Shown piece by piece: positions 6,658-15,952 of a stretch of 64,000 bases of DNA. The notes under the pieces were generated by a model. It was not told the DNA's origin and did no database searches. It saw only the letters and a list, made by a program, of their open reading frames with translations. Both the position numbers and the translations under genes were made by a program. Source of the stretch: Pedobacter fastidiosus (GTDB lineage: Bacteria; Bacteroidota; Bacteroidia; Sphingobacteriales; Sphingobacteriaceae); NCBI RefSeq assembly GCF_014306625.1, contig NZ_JACRYL010000015.1, forward strand, positions 64,705 to 128,704, read 5' to 3'. Each line of letters begins with the position of its first letter. Position 1 is the stretch's first letter.

Positions 6658-8506
6658 ATCGTTAAGTGAAGTACATCAAAGCGTAGCCACGGATAAGAGA
6701 AAAGGTTGGAGACGAATACTATCTTTTATTGGCCCCGCATATTTAATTAGCGTAGGCTACATGGACCCGGGAAATTGGGCCACTGATTTAGCTGGGGGAA
6801 GTAAATTCGGTTATCAACTCATCTGGGTTTTATTAATGTCTAATTTAATTGCCCTTTTACTTCAATCGTTAAGTGCAAGATTAGGTATTGTTAGAGGCTT
6901 AGATTTGGCTCAGGCATCAAAACACGCTTACCCACGATGGGCAAATATCCCATTATTTGGACTCGCACAAACCGCAATTATAGCTTGTGATTTAGCCGAA
7001 ATTATTGGTATGGCCATTGGTTTACAACTTCTTTTTGGGTTACCATTAATCTGGGGAATTTCAATCACCATTTTCGATACAATACTCCTTTTATTTCTTC
7101 TAAATAAAGGAATGAGGGCAATGGAAGGCTTTATTGTCTCTATGGTTTTTATTGTGGGGATTTCCTTTTTGGTTGAAATGTTTATTGTAGAACCATCTTT
7201 AAAAGAAGTAGCAAAAGGTTTTGAACCTTCATTATTAAGTGGCGATGCCTTATATATTGCCATTGGTATAATTGGCGCAACGGTAATGCCACACAATCTC
7301 TATTTGCACTCTTCATTGGTACAAACCAGAAAAATAGAACGCACAAATAAAGGGATTAAAGAAGCCATAAAATTCAACTTAATAGATACCACCGTTGCAC
7401 TCAACCTAGCTTTTTTTGTCAACGCAGCCATCCTGATTTTAGCAGCAGCTGCCTTTTATAAAAATGGACTGCATGAAGTAGCCGAAATTCAAGATGCACA
7501 TAAACTTTTATCGAACATTTTCGGCAAGGTAGCACCTGCCCTATTCGCTATTGCCTTGATTGCTGCTGGCCAAAGTTCTACTGTTACAGGTACACTTGCT
7601 GGTCAGATCATTATGGAGGGCCATATAAACCTAAGAATTCAACCTTGGTTAAGAAGATTAATTACTCGTTTATTGGCAATTATCCCTGCGTTTTTCACCA
7701 TTCTTCATTATGGCGATGATGCACTCGGAGGCCTCTTGGTACTGAGTCAGGTAGTATTGAGTTTGCAACTGGGTTTCGCAATTATTCCCTTAATCCATTT
7801 TACATCAGATAAAAAATTGATGAAAGATTTTGCCATCAAATTATGGGTAAAGATCTTAGCTTGGGCAAGTGCATTTGGAATTATCGCACTAAATGTTAAG
7901 CTGGTTATTGAAGAAATTTCGGGCTGGACAAAAGAAGCAAATAGCTGGTGGATTTATGTGATCATTTTCCCTGCAGTAATCTTAATCGTGCTCCTATTGC
8001 TTTATGTTTTCTTTCATCCCCTTATCGATAAAAGAAATATGCACAGGCAGATGGTGCCACACGGAAATGCACTAGACATTGGCAAAATAGAAAAAGTAAC
8101 CTACGAGCGAATTGGCATTGCAGTTGATTTCTCTAAAAATGACAGAAACACGATTAGGCATGCATTAATTCAAGGCGGAAAAGATGCGCATTATTATCTA
8201 ATTCATGTGGTAGAAACCGCTGCTGCAAGATATCACGGAGATGTAGTTATGGATCATGAGACACAAAGCGACGGCGAAAATCTCGAAAAATACAGAATCA
8301 ATCTGGCAGATTTAGGTTATGATTCTACCGCTTTTATTGGCTTCGGAGCAACGGCGAAAGCAATTGCAAAAATTAGCAATACCAATCAACTTGAATTGTT
8401 AGTTATGGGCGCTCATGGACATAAGGGCTTGAAAGACCTTATTTTTGGCACAACGGTAGATTCAGTTAGGCATAAAGTAGATATGCCAGTTTTGATTATC
8501 CGATAA
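6644..8506 (+). CDS. mntH: Nramp divalent-metal transporter fused to UspA domain
   Basis: Proton-coupled Mn2+/Fe2+ importer of the inner membrane, 620 aa. Residues 25-460 are the Nramp unit: the TM1 metal site DPGNWATD at 41-48 and the TM6 MPHN at 215-218 are both intact, so transport should be functional. Residues 487-620 form a complete universal stress protein domain with the nucleotide-binding pattern GAHGHKG...FGTT at 589-604. Standard MntH is about 410-450 aa and lacks this part. The fusion probably lets nucleotide or stress state act on metal uptake, which is inference. Translationally coupled to mntR. Confidence 0.95.
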   Translation: MAKSESLSEVHQSVATDKRKGWRRILSFIGPAYLISVGYMDPGNWATDLAGGSKFGYQLIWVLLMSNLIALLLQSLSARLGIVRGLDLAQASKHAYPRWANIPLFGLAQTAIIACDLAEIIGMAIGLQLLFGLPLIWGISITIFDTILLLFLLNKGMRAMEGFIVSMVFIVGISFLVEMFIVEPSLKEVAKGFEPSLLSGDALYIAIGIIGATVMPHNLYLHSSLVQTRKIERTNKGIKEAIKFNLIDTTVALNLAFFVNAAILILAAAAFYKNGLHEVAEIQDAHKLLSNIFGKVAPALFAIALIAAGQSSTVTGTLAGQIIMEGHINLRIQPWLRRLITRLLAIIPAFFTILHYGDDALGGLLVLSQVVLSLQLGFAIIPLIHFTSDKKLMKDFAIKLWVKILAWASAFGIIALNVKLVIEEISGWTKEANSWWIYVIIFPAVILIVLLLLYVFFHPLIDKRNMHRQMVPHGNALDIGKIEKVTYERIGIAVDFSKNDRNTIRHALIQGGKDAHYYLIHVVETAAARYHGDVVMDHETQSDGENLEKYRINLADLGYDSTAFIGFGATAKAIAKISNTNQLELLVMGAHGHKGLKDLIFGTTVDSVRHKVDMPVLIIR

Positions 8507-8665
8507 ATGTAGATTCAAGTTTTTAATAACCTGTGCGTTTTAACACGCTGTTCGCTGTATATTTTTGGCAGAAAAAAGCCAAAAAGTATGCCGCTTCCAT
8601 CGTTAACGCTAGCAAATCTCTTAAAACAATAGATAAATAAACTTATTAACCGACTCAGGCAATTG
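8507..8665. other. Intergenic stretch with degenerate repeat sequence
   Basis: Between convergent mntH and the thioredoxin-like gene. It holds words such as CTGTTCGCTGTATATTTTTGG and GTATGCCGCTTCCATCGTTA, which resemble a dispersed intergenic sequence that I recall from Pedobacter-type genomes. I see no gene or clear hairpin terminator. Confidence 0.3.
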
Positions 8666-9145
8666 TTATTTTTTAAGCAATTTCATTATTTTTTGAATGC
8701 CACCATCACCACTTTGATAAAGTAAAAGTTTGTTGGCATTGGAGTAAAGATACATTGCCGGATATTTTGAAGGCAGAAATGCAGGAATAAAAGTTTTGTT
8801 TTTATCCTGAAGAACGGTAACGTTTGGCTTTGAATTTAAGCCTGGCGCATAAGAAGTAAAAAACTGAGGAATGATGTAAACTTCATCAAGCGTAATCATG
8901 TAAATATTAACATCCTTAAATTTTGCATAATTGGTATTTAGAAGTTTTGCTTCCCTTTGGCAATGCTCGCAAGTACAATCGAAAAGTATAAATAAACTCT
9001 TTTTTCCTTGTTTTATATCCTTGTTGGAAAAAGGTTTTCCATCAAGTTTAAAAAAAGTAAATTGAGGCAATAATGTTGGTTGCTGTGCCTTTGCTTGTAC
9101 AGCGATGAAAAAAACTAGGGCTAAAAGGATGTTTTTTAATTTCAT
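8666..9145 (-). CDS. Exported thioredoxin/TlpA-like protein
   Basis: A 159-aa protein with a signal peptide (LKNILLALVFFIAVQAKAQ) and a redoxin fold. The active site is FDCTCEHCQREAKLL, giving a CxxC (CEHC) plus a third nearby Cys. The later part is VTVLQDKNKTFIPAFLPSKY with a Pro near the expected cis-Pro. It probably acts in the periplasm as a thiol-disulfide exchange protein. It stands alone between mntH (convergent) and smpB (divergent). Confidence 0.75.
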   Translation of the reverse strand: MKLKNILLALVFFIAVQAKAQQPTLLPQFTFFKLDGKPFSNKDIKQGKKSLFILFDCTCEHCQREAKLLNTNYAKFKDVNIYMITLDEVYIIPQFFTSYAPGLNSKPNVTVLQDKNKTFIPAFLPSKYPAMYLYSNANKLLLYQSGDGGIQKIMKLLKK

Positions 9146-9366
9146 TTCGATGTTTTGAATATTCCAAACTTAAGTCAATAAATGATTAAGTACCAAATAA
9201 AATTGAGGTTTTACAAACAGATGAGCAAACATGGTGTTAAATATTTCGGGTTGATTTAATTTAAAAATGATTATCACACCAATTTTTAAGATATTTGCAA
9301 TCCAGCTAAATAGCGGTTATTAAAAAGAGCAGAACTTATTTTGATCTGCACATAGGAACATAAATT

Positions 9367-9816
9367 TTGAAGAACGACATTAACATAAAAAATAAAAGAG
9401 CTTATTTCGACTATAATTTAATTGATAAATATATAGCGGGAATTGCCCTTTTGGGAACAGAAATAAAAGCAATTAGACAAGGTAAAGCAAACATGACGGA
9501 TGCTTTCTGTATGTTTATTGGAGGCAACTTATACGTTAGAAATCTCCACATTTCAGAGTACAGTCATAGTTCTTTTTATCATCACGATATTAAAAGAGAT
9601 AGAGCTTTACTACTTCAGAAAAAAGAAATTAGAAAACTGAAACTTAAAGGAGAAGAAAAAGGATACACAATTGTTCCTTTGCGAATTTTTATTAACGAAC
9701 GTGGGTTTGCAAAAATAGAAATTTCACTTGCACAAGGTAAAAAGGAATTCGATAAACGCGACAGCTTGAAAGACAAAGACGTTAAACGTGAAATGGATAG
9801 AGCTATGAAAAGATAG
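9367..9816 (+). CDS. smpB: SsrA-binding protein SmpB, TTG start
   Basis: Binds tmRNA and brings it to stalled ribosomes for trans-translation. 149 aa, normal length. Family blocks are visible: NKRAYFDYNLIDKYIAGIAL, GTEIKAIRQGKANMTDAF, FYHHDIKRDRALLLQKKEI, and the basic C-terminal tail KDKDVKREMDRAMKR. The only start that keeps the conserved KNDINIKNKRAY N-terminus is TTG at 9367, because an in-frame stop lies two codons upstream. The tmRNA gene itself is not in the window. Confidence 0.95.
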   Translation: MKNDINIKNKRAYFDYNLIDKYIAGIALLGTEIKAIRQGKANMTDAFCMFIGGNLYVRNLHISEYSHSSFYHHDIKRDRALLLQKKEIRKLKLKGEEKGYTIVPLRIFINERGFAKIEISLAQGKKEFDKRDSLKDKDVKREMDRAMKR

Positions 9817-9877
9817 TTCTTTGGCATCATTAGTTTTAATCATGCTAACAAATGAACTAATGACTAATGAACCTATT

Positions 9878-10534
9878 TTACCAAGCCTGATCGCCGACTA
9901 ACGGAACAAATCTAAAAGTGTCTAAAACAATTTTATCATAATCAGTCTCGCTTACACGAATCACTGTAACCATTTTTTGAGTTTTTTCATCTCCTACTGG
10001 AATTACTAAAATTCCACCTATTTTTAATTGTTTCAGCAAAATTTCTGGAACCAATGGCGCACCAGCAGTTACGATAATTTTATCATAAGGCGCATGTTCA
10101 GAAATACCTTTAGAACCATCACCACAATAAAATGTGGGTCTGTAACCCATTCCAGGTAGAACTTGGATGGTACGATTAAAGATATTTTCTTGTCTTTCTA
10201 TGGTAAATACATTTGCGCCAAGCTCCATTAAAACACAGGTTTGATAACCAGATCCTGTTCCAATTTCCAATACTTTATCTCCTTTTTTAATGTGAAGTAA
10301 TTCGCTTTGATAAGCTACAGTATAAGGCTGAGAAATGGTTTGTCCATCGCCAATTGGGAATGCAATATCCTTGTAAGATTGGTTCCAGAAAGTTTCGTCA
10401 AAAAAGAAATGACGTGGAACTTTACCGATCGCTTTCAACACATTCTCATCTTCAATTCCGCGACTGCTTAATAGCTCAACAAGCTTCTTTCTCGCACCAC
10501 GTTCTCGGTAATTATCAACAAATTTATAGGCCAT
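9878..10534 (-). CDS. pcm: Protein-L-isoaspartate O-methyltransferase
   Basis: Transfers a methyl group from SAM to L-isoaspartyl residues to start repair of aged proteins. 218 aa, normal length. It has the family N-terminal block (VLKAIGKVPRHFFFDETF), IGDGQTISQPYTVAYQSELL, SAM motif I VLEIGTGSGYQTCVL, and motifs DKIIVTAGAPLVPEILLKQL and GGILVIPVGD. Convergent with smpB, divergent from the next gene. Confidence 0.95.
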   Translation of the reverse strand: MAYKFVDNYRERGARKKLVELLSSRGIEDENVLKAIGKVPRHFFFDETFWNQSYKDIAFPIGDGQTISQPYTVAYQSELLHIKKGDKVLEIGTGSGYQTCVLMELGANVFTIERQENIFNRTIQVLPGMGYRPTFYCGDGSKGISEHAPYDKIIVTAGAPLVPEILLKQLKIGGILVIPVGDEKTQKMVTVIRVSETDYDKIVLDTFRFVPLVGDQAW

Positions 10535-10722
10535 GAAGTCTCAAAATTAGCGTTTTTAAGTGGTGAAACAAGCTTAAAATTTCGTTTCGCTTGTAAGTAA
10601 CAGTAAATCAAAACTAAAAACATTCTCATTTGATTTATTGTTACAAATATATTTTGCAAGTTAGTAAGGAATTATTTCTACTTTTGAAATTCAATAAAAT
10701 TTATATAAAACATCATTAACAC

Positions 10723-11400
10723 ATGAAGAAAATATTACTTAGCCTTATTGTTTTGTGTACTTCTTTAACATTATTTGCTCAATCTAGCGCAGATTATAAT
10801 TATACGATTGGTTTACGTGGTTTTACTTTAATGCAATTGCCTAAAGTAATGAATCAAACCAATACACAAGATTACGTAAAAGCATACGGAAATGGGTTAA
10901 TGTTTAAATTCAACGATAATCAAATCAGTTATAGAATTAGTGGAAACTATTACAGAAGCGATGAAGAATTTGATAATACTTGTGCTTCATGCGAAATTGC
11001 TAGAGGAAAAGTAACTGATTACTCTTTCAAAATTGGTTTCGAAAAAAACTTTAATTACTCTAGAATTCAACCCTACTTCGGCTTTGATTTAGGTTATCGC
11101 TCAAATCGCTTTACTGGAACAATATCTCCAAAAAGCGCATTAGTAGGAAGTACAGACCAAACCGTTGACGCAAGTAAAAATGGTTTAGTGTTGACTCCAG
11201 TATTGGGATTAAAAGTTAACATCATTCCGCAACTAAATGTATTTGCAGAAAGTAATTTAGATTTTTATTATTCTTACGAAAAACAAGATCTTACTCTGCC
11301 AAATGGTGTAGCTAGAACAGTAACTACCTACAGAAAATGGGAATATCTTTTAAATCCGGTATCTATTGGAGTTCAATTTAGCTTAAACGGAAAAAATTAA
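10723..11400 (+). CDS. Exported beta-barrel-type protein, unassigned
   Basis: A 225-aa protein with a signal peptide (MKKILLSLIVLCTSLTLFAQ). The mature part alternates polar and hydrophobic/aromatic residues (NQISYRISGNYYRSDEEF, FKIGFEKNFNYSRIQPYFGF, LNVFAESNLDFYYSYE), as in small outer-membrane barrels. It contains a CASC pair (residues 88-91). The final LNPVSIGVQFSLNGKN fits a terminal beta strand. It ends 4 bases into the convergent priA gene. No specific function can be read from it. Confidence 0.7.
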   Translation: MKKILLSLIVLCTSLTLFAQSSADYNYTIGLRGFTLMQLPKVMNQTNTQDYVKAYGNGLMFKFNDNQISYRISGNYYRSDEEFDNTCASCEIARGKVTDYSFKIGFEKNFNYSRIQPYFGFDLGYRSNRFTGTISPKSALVGSTDQTVDASKNGLVLTPVLGLKVNIIPQLNVFAESNLDFYYSYEKQDLTLPNGVARTVTTYRKWEYLLNPVSIGVQFSLNGKN

Positions 11401-13877
11401 TAAGGATCAACATCAATCTGGATCATTACGCTTTTGAATTCTTTAACAGCATTAAACTCTGTTAAAGTTTCCCTCAGGGCGTTTTTTACTTTTTGTATAG
11501 CTGTGTGCTTATCCGCTTTAATGATAATTTGTTTGATATAAAGGTTTCTTACTCTGCTTACTAATGGCTGTTCTGGACCAAGAACACGTTTTCCAAACTT
11601 TGCTTTAAGTGTATTTGCAAGTGAAGCAGCGGCATAATCTAAAACGTGAGAATCTTTATGCTTAACTGATAAAAAGATCATTTTGGTGAACGGAGGATAG
11701 AGAAATTTTTCCCTTTCTGCGATCTCATCATTATACATCCCGATGTAGTCGTTATTTACAACCTGCTTAATTATTCGGTTTTCCGCATCGTAAGTTTGAA
11801 TACACACACTTCCCTGATCAGCACGTCGCCCTGCCCTACCAGCTACCTGCGCTAAAAGCTGAAAACTTCTTTCATAGGCTCTAAAATCTGGATAGCCCAA
11901 TAAAGTGTCTGCATTAATTACGCCGATTAGGTTTAGATTTTCAAAATCCAAACCTTTGGCAACCATCTGCGTACCAATTAAAATATCAGTTTTCTTATCT
12001 TGAAAGTCGGTTAAAATTTGCTGTAATCCGTTTCTTGTTCTGGTTGTATCCATATCCAATCTGGCAATGGTAACCTCTGGATAAAGCAATTTAAGTTCTT
12101 CCTCGATTCGCTCCGTTCCAAAACCTTTCTGTTCTACGTGGACAGATCCGCAAGCAGGACAAATATTAACACTACTCTGTTGATAGCCACAATAATGGCA
12201 ATGCAGTTTTCCGCTACTTTTGTGATAGGTTAGGCTTACATCGCAATTAATACATTTTGGAGTGTATCCACAGGTTGCACAAATTAAAATTGTAGCGTAG
12301 CCTCTTCTATTTTGGAAAAGTACAATCTGCTCCTTTTTAGAAAGTGCCAAATCAATATCCTTAATCAAAACGCTGGAGAAGTACGAAACCATTGTTTTCT
12401 TCTTCGTTTCTTCTGAGATACTTACTACCTGCTGATTCGGCAATTGAACACCACCAAAGCGTTCCTTCATTTCTACTAATCCGTATTTGCCCTGAAGCGC
12501 ATTATAATAACTTTCTAAAGATGGCGTAGCAGAACCAAGAATAACCTTTGCTTGATGTAAATGAGCTAAATAAATGGCAGCATCTCGAGCTTGATAACGA
12601 GGTGCTGGATCATATTGTTTGTATGAAGGTTCGTGTTCTTCATCTATCACAATAAGTTTTAAATGCTGAAATGGTAGAAATACGGCTGAGCGAGCGCCAA
12701 GAATAACTTTATAAGCGCCGTTTCTAACTTTATTCCAAATTTCTACCCGTTCACTATTGTTAAATTTAGAGTGATAAACGCCAATTGCATTGCCGAAGTA
12801 GAGTTTTATCCGTTCAACAATTTGTGTTGTTAAAGCAATTTCTGGCAAAAGGAACAAAACCTGTCCGTCAGTTTTATTAATAATCTCTTCTATTAACTTA
12901 ATGTAAACCTGTGTTTTACCAGAAGCCGTAACACCATGAAGAAGCGTGACCTCCTTTTCAGTAAATAGACTATTTATTTTATTGTAAGCCTTTTGTTGCT
13001 CATCGTTTAATACAAAATTTACGCTAAAATCATCATCATGACTAGCCAAACGGCTCACCGGCCGTTTCATAATCACAAAAATATCTTTGTCTGTTAAAGC
13101 CTTTAAGGCAGCGGGGCCACAGTTACTTTCCTCTAAAAGTTGCTCTTTGGAAATCGGCAATCCGGCTTTTTGAAGTTTTAAATATGCAAGTAAAGCATCA
13201 AGCTGTTTCGGTGCCCGATCTAGGATATTAAATAATTGCTTTAAGTTTTCTTCCTCACTATAAAACTCATTCAATAAAATAAATGATTTTAATAGCGGTT
13301 TATATTTCTGTACAACCTCTTCCGCCACCAAAACCAACTCTTTATCCAATAAATGATTAATTATTGGATAAACTGTTTTTTGCCCAAGCAGTTTGGAAAC
13401 ATCATTAACGGTAAGTTTTTGCTGCTTTTTAAGTGCGGAGATTATAATCTCTTCTTTATCGGTAAGTTCAGCATCTTCGTTAAAATCATCACGAAGAATA
13501 AGAATGGTTTCGCTAGCTAGCTTTAAACTTGCGGGCAAAGCAGCTGCCATTACATCGCCCTCATTGCACATATAATACTGCGTCATCCATTCCCAAAACC
13601 TCAATTGAGTTGGCGTTATAACAGGCTCGTTATCAATAACATCAATAACATATTTCGCCTCGTAAACTGTTGGCGGAAGTTTGGTTATCGCTTTTATTAG
13701 TGCTGTATAAATTTTATGTTTACCAAATTGAACAACAACTCGTTTTCCAATTTCAATTTGATTATTAAGATCAAAAGGCACGCGATAAGTATAGTTTTTA
13801 GCCAAGGATAAAGGCAAAACAACTTCTACAAAAAGTGTTTCTCTTTCTGTAAACATATCATTTTCGAATGCGTTCAT
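11397..13877 (-). CDS. priA: Primosomal protein N' (replication restart helicase)
   Basis: 3'-to-5' helicase that reloads the replisome at stalled forks. 826 aa. It has an N-terminal DNA-binding domain, Walker A GVTASGKT at 315-322, DEEH box at 412-415, and the aromatic-rich loop YKQYDPAPRYQARD after it. Eight zinc-binding cysteines lie between about 533 and 576 (CATCGYTPKC, CDVS, CHYCGY, CPACGS). Motif V-VI QMVAKGLDFENLNLIGV and LLAQVAGRAGRR follow. The ATG overlaps the stop of the upstream DUF423 gene by one base. Confidence 0.97.
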   Translation of the reverse strand: MNAFENDMFTERETLFVEVVLPLSLAKNYTYRVPFDLNNQIEIGKRVVVQFGKHKIYTALIKAITKLPPTVYEAKYVIDVIDNEPVITPTQLRFWEWMTQYYMCNEGDVMAAALPASLKLASETILILRDDFNEDAELTDKEEIIISALKKQQKLTVNDVSKLLGQKTVYPIINHLLDKELVLVAEEVVQKYKPLLKSFILLNEFYSEEENLKQLFNILDRAPKQLDALLAYLKLQKAGLPISKEQLLEESNCGPAALKALTDKDIFVIMKRPVSRLASHDDDFSVNFVLNDEQQKAYNKINSLFTEKEVTLLHGVTASGKTQVYIKLIEEIINKTDGQVLFLLPEIALTTQIVERIKLYFGNAIGVYHSKFNNSERVEIWNKVRNGAYKVILGARSAVFLPFQHLKLIVIDEEHEPSYKQYDPAPRYQARDAAIYLAHLHQAKVILGSATPSLESYYNALQGKYGLVEMKERFGGVQLPNQQVVSISEETKKKTMVSYFSSVLIKDIDLALSKKEQIVLFQNRRGYATILICATCGYTPKCINCDVSLTYHKSSGKLHCHYCGYQQSSVNICPACGSVHVEQKGFGTERIEEELKLLYPEVTIARLDMDTTRTRNGLQQILTDFQDKKTDILIGTQMVAKGLDFENLNLIGVINADTLLGYPDFRAYERSFQLLAQVAGRAGRRADQGSVCIQTYDAENRIIKQVVNNDYIGMYNDEIAEREKFLYPPFTKMIFLSVKHKDSHVLDYAAASLANTLKAKFGKRVLGPEQPLVSRVRNLYIKQIIIKADKHTAIQKVKNALRETLTEFNAVKEFKSVMIQIDVDPY

Positions 13878-14263
13878 TATTTATCTTTTATGGCTGCAAA
13901 AAATAACATAATCCATCCAAGTACAAACAAAAGTCCGCCAATTGGTGTAACTGGACCTATAAATTCGGTAAAGCCGATGTTTAAAATACTACGGGTTGCG
14001 AGTAAATATAAAGAACCTGAAAACAGGATTATTCCGAAGGTAAAACAGAAATAAGCAATATTAATAAGTTTGTTTCTATACCGGGCAAAGGTTGAAAGAT
14101 AAAGCAGTGCAAAGGTATGATAGAACTGATAATCAACACCTTTTTGCCATATTTCTAATGAGGGGCCATCAATTAAACTTTTTAAACCATGAGCGCCAAA
14201 AGCACCAAGTAAAACAGCAACAGCACCAAAAAAAGAAGCAGTAAGGATAATACGTTTATTCAT
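13877..14263 (-). CDS. DUF423 family inner-membrane protein
   Basis: A 128-aa protein with four predicted membrane helices. It shows the family pattern AVAVLLGAFGAHGLK at residues 16-30, then WQKGVDYQFYHTFALL, LFSGSLYLLA and PIGGLLFVLGWIMLFF. The function of the DUF423 (YgdD-like) family is unknown. Its stop codon overlaps the priA start (TAATG), so it is the upstream gene of a two-gene operon. Confidence 0.88.
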   Translation of the reverse strand: MNKRIILTASFFGAVAVLLGAFGAHGLKSLIDGPSLEIWQKGVDYQFYHTFALLYLSTFARYRNKLINIAYFCFTFGIILFSGSLYLLATRSILNIGFTEFIGPVTPIGGLLFVLGWIMLFFAAIKDK

Positions 14264-14354
14264 AATTTTTTGCTTATAGCAATCGCTAAATTAATAAATT
14301 GGCAAAGAACTTCTTACTAATCGATGTAATAAATTAAATTTGTTGCACAGACAC

Positions 14355-15923
14355 ATGAAAAGAATAATAATTTTATTAACTGGGTTGGTTATAGGCGTGG
14401 CAGCAATGGCCTATGTTTATTTTTCTAAATTAAATAATGAGAACAATGCGAAAGATCTTGCACTACAATCGGCAACAAATAATGCTGCCTTGCTCTTCTC
14501 TTTCCAAAATGACAAAAGCTTTTATCAGATAATTGAAGGACAAAGTTTAATTCAGCAGGTACTTGGCGCTGAAAAAACTAATCTTTTAAAACAACTAAAA
14601 GAGTTTATTATAAATGACAACACGCTGAACTCGTTTATTAAAGATCAAGAGGTTTACATCAGTGTTCTCCCTGATTCTAATAAAAACTTAAACTTTTTAC
14701 TAACGCTTCAAATTCAGCAAGACAAATCGGTTGAAGACTTTTATGGCCATATCAAAAGCAAATCTATTGCAGTTAAAAATATGGAAGATGTCTATTCAGT
14801 AAAATTAAGCGATAGTTTATCTGTTTTTGTCGGAATTAAAGGTCAAGTTGTAACGGCATCAACTTCGCTGAAATTGGTAAAGGATGCTTCCATTAGATTA
14901 GAAGAAAATCCATTTACCGAGTACATTAAAGAAAACAACGTACTTGCTAAAAACGTATTGGCGCATATTTACATCAACTTTAATCAAGCACCATTATTAC
15001 TTAAAAATATTATTGCAGGAAATATAAATGGCGAAATTTCATTGTTCAACAAACAAAACAGTTTTGCAGCGCTAAATTATAACTTCAGTAAGGAGAAAAT
15101 TTTATTCAATGGCTATACTGAGCTAAAAGCTGAAGATAATTACTTAAAGATTTTTGAAAACACTCCTGCACAGAGTATAGCGATTAACAACATACTTCCA
15201 GACAATACCGCAAATTACGTTTTATATGCCTTTGATGATTATAAAAATTGGCTCAAAAAATTGAATGTTTGGCAAGAGAAAAGGAAAGAAGATCAAAACG
15301 TAAAGAAAACTATCGATAATGTTAAAAGCAATTATAGGGTAGATTTAAACAATATTTTCCCTGTTTATTCCAAAAATCAATTTATTGTTTTCCAGTTAAG
15401 TACAACAGAAAAACTTGCTGGAATTGCTCTGAGTAATGGCGAGAAAGTAAAACAGCTTTTGCTAGATGTAAGTGCAGATTACAGTGAAGACATCCGTTTA
15501 TTTAAATCCTCCAACATCTTATATAGTTACTATGGAGAACCGCTTAAGAAGTTCGAAAGGCCATATTATACTATTGTAGACAACAACCTAATTGTAGCCA
15601 ATAATGCAAGTACGATACAATCTTTCTTGAATGATTACAAGAATAATAGACTTTTAATTCAAAGCCCTGCTTATCAGGATGCTCTGAATCAAATTTCGAG
15701 CACATCAAATGTGAGCTATTACATTGGCACTAAGAATTCTACGGATATTTTCAGAAACAATATTTTATCGACTTACTACAAACATTTGAGGGCTGATAGC
15801 GGTTTAAAAAGTTTCGATACCTTTTATTACCAAATGAGTGCGGATAAGGGAAAATTCATCACTAACTTGCTTTTAAACAAATATTTAAAACCAGAAATAC
15901 CAGATTCGTTAAGCAATCGTTAA
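14355..15923 (+). CDS. Membrane-anchored exported protein of unknown function
   Basis: A 522-aa protein. I take the ATG at 14355; an upstream TTG at 14340 would only add five residues before the signal anchor (MKRIIILLTGLVIGVAAMAYVY). The rest is extracytoplasmic, with repeated strand-helix elements (DQEVYISVLPDS, NLNFLLTLQIQQDKSVEDFY, VKLSDSLSVFVGIKGQVV, YTIVDNNLIVANNASTIQSF). This arrangement recalls DUF3352-type proteins, but I cannot confirm it. The next gene follows after 29 bases, probably in the same operon. Confidence 0.65.
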   Translation: MKRIIILLTGLVIGVAAMAYVYFSKLNNENNAKDLALQSATNNAALLFSFQNDKSFYQIIEGQSLIQQVLGAEKTNLLKQLKEFIINDNTLNSFIKDQEVYISVLPDSNKNLNFLLTLQIQQDKSVEDFYGHIKSKSIAVKNMEDVYSVKLSDSLSVFVGIKGQVVTASTSLKLVKDASIRLEENPFTEYIKENNVLAKNVLAHIYINFNQAPLLLKNIIAGNINGEISLFNKQNSFAALNYNFSKEKILFNGYTELKAEDNYLKIFENTPAQSIAINNILPDNTANYVLYAFDDYKNWLKKLNVWQEKRKEDQNVKKTIDNVKSNYRVDLNNIFPVYSKNQFIVFQLSTTEKLAGIALSNGEKVKQLLLDVSADYSEDIRLFKSSNILYSYYGEPLKKFERPYYTIVDNNLIVANNASTIQSFLNDYKNNRLLIQSPAYQDALNQISSTSNVSYYIGTKNSTDIFRNNILSTYYKHLRADSGLKSFDTFYYQMSADKGKFITNLLLNKYLKPEIPDSLSNR

Positions 15924-15952
15924 ATAGGCAATAAGCCAGAAAACAATTTTAT

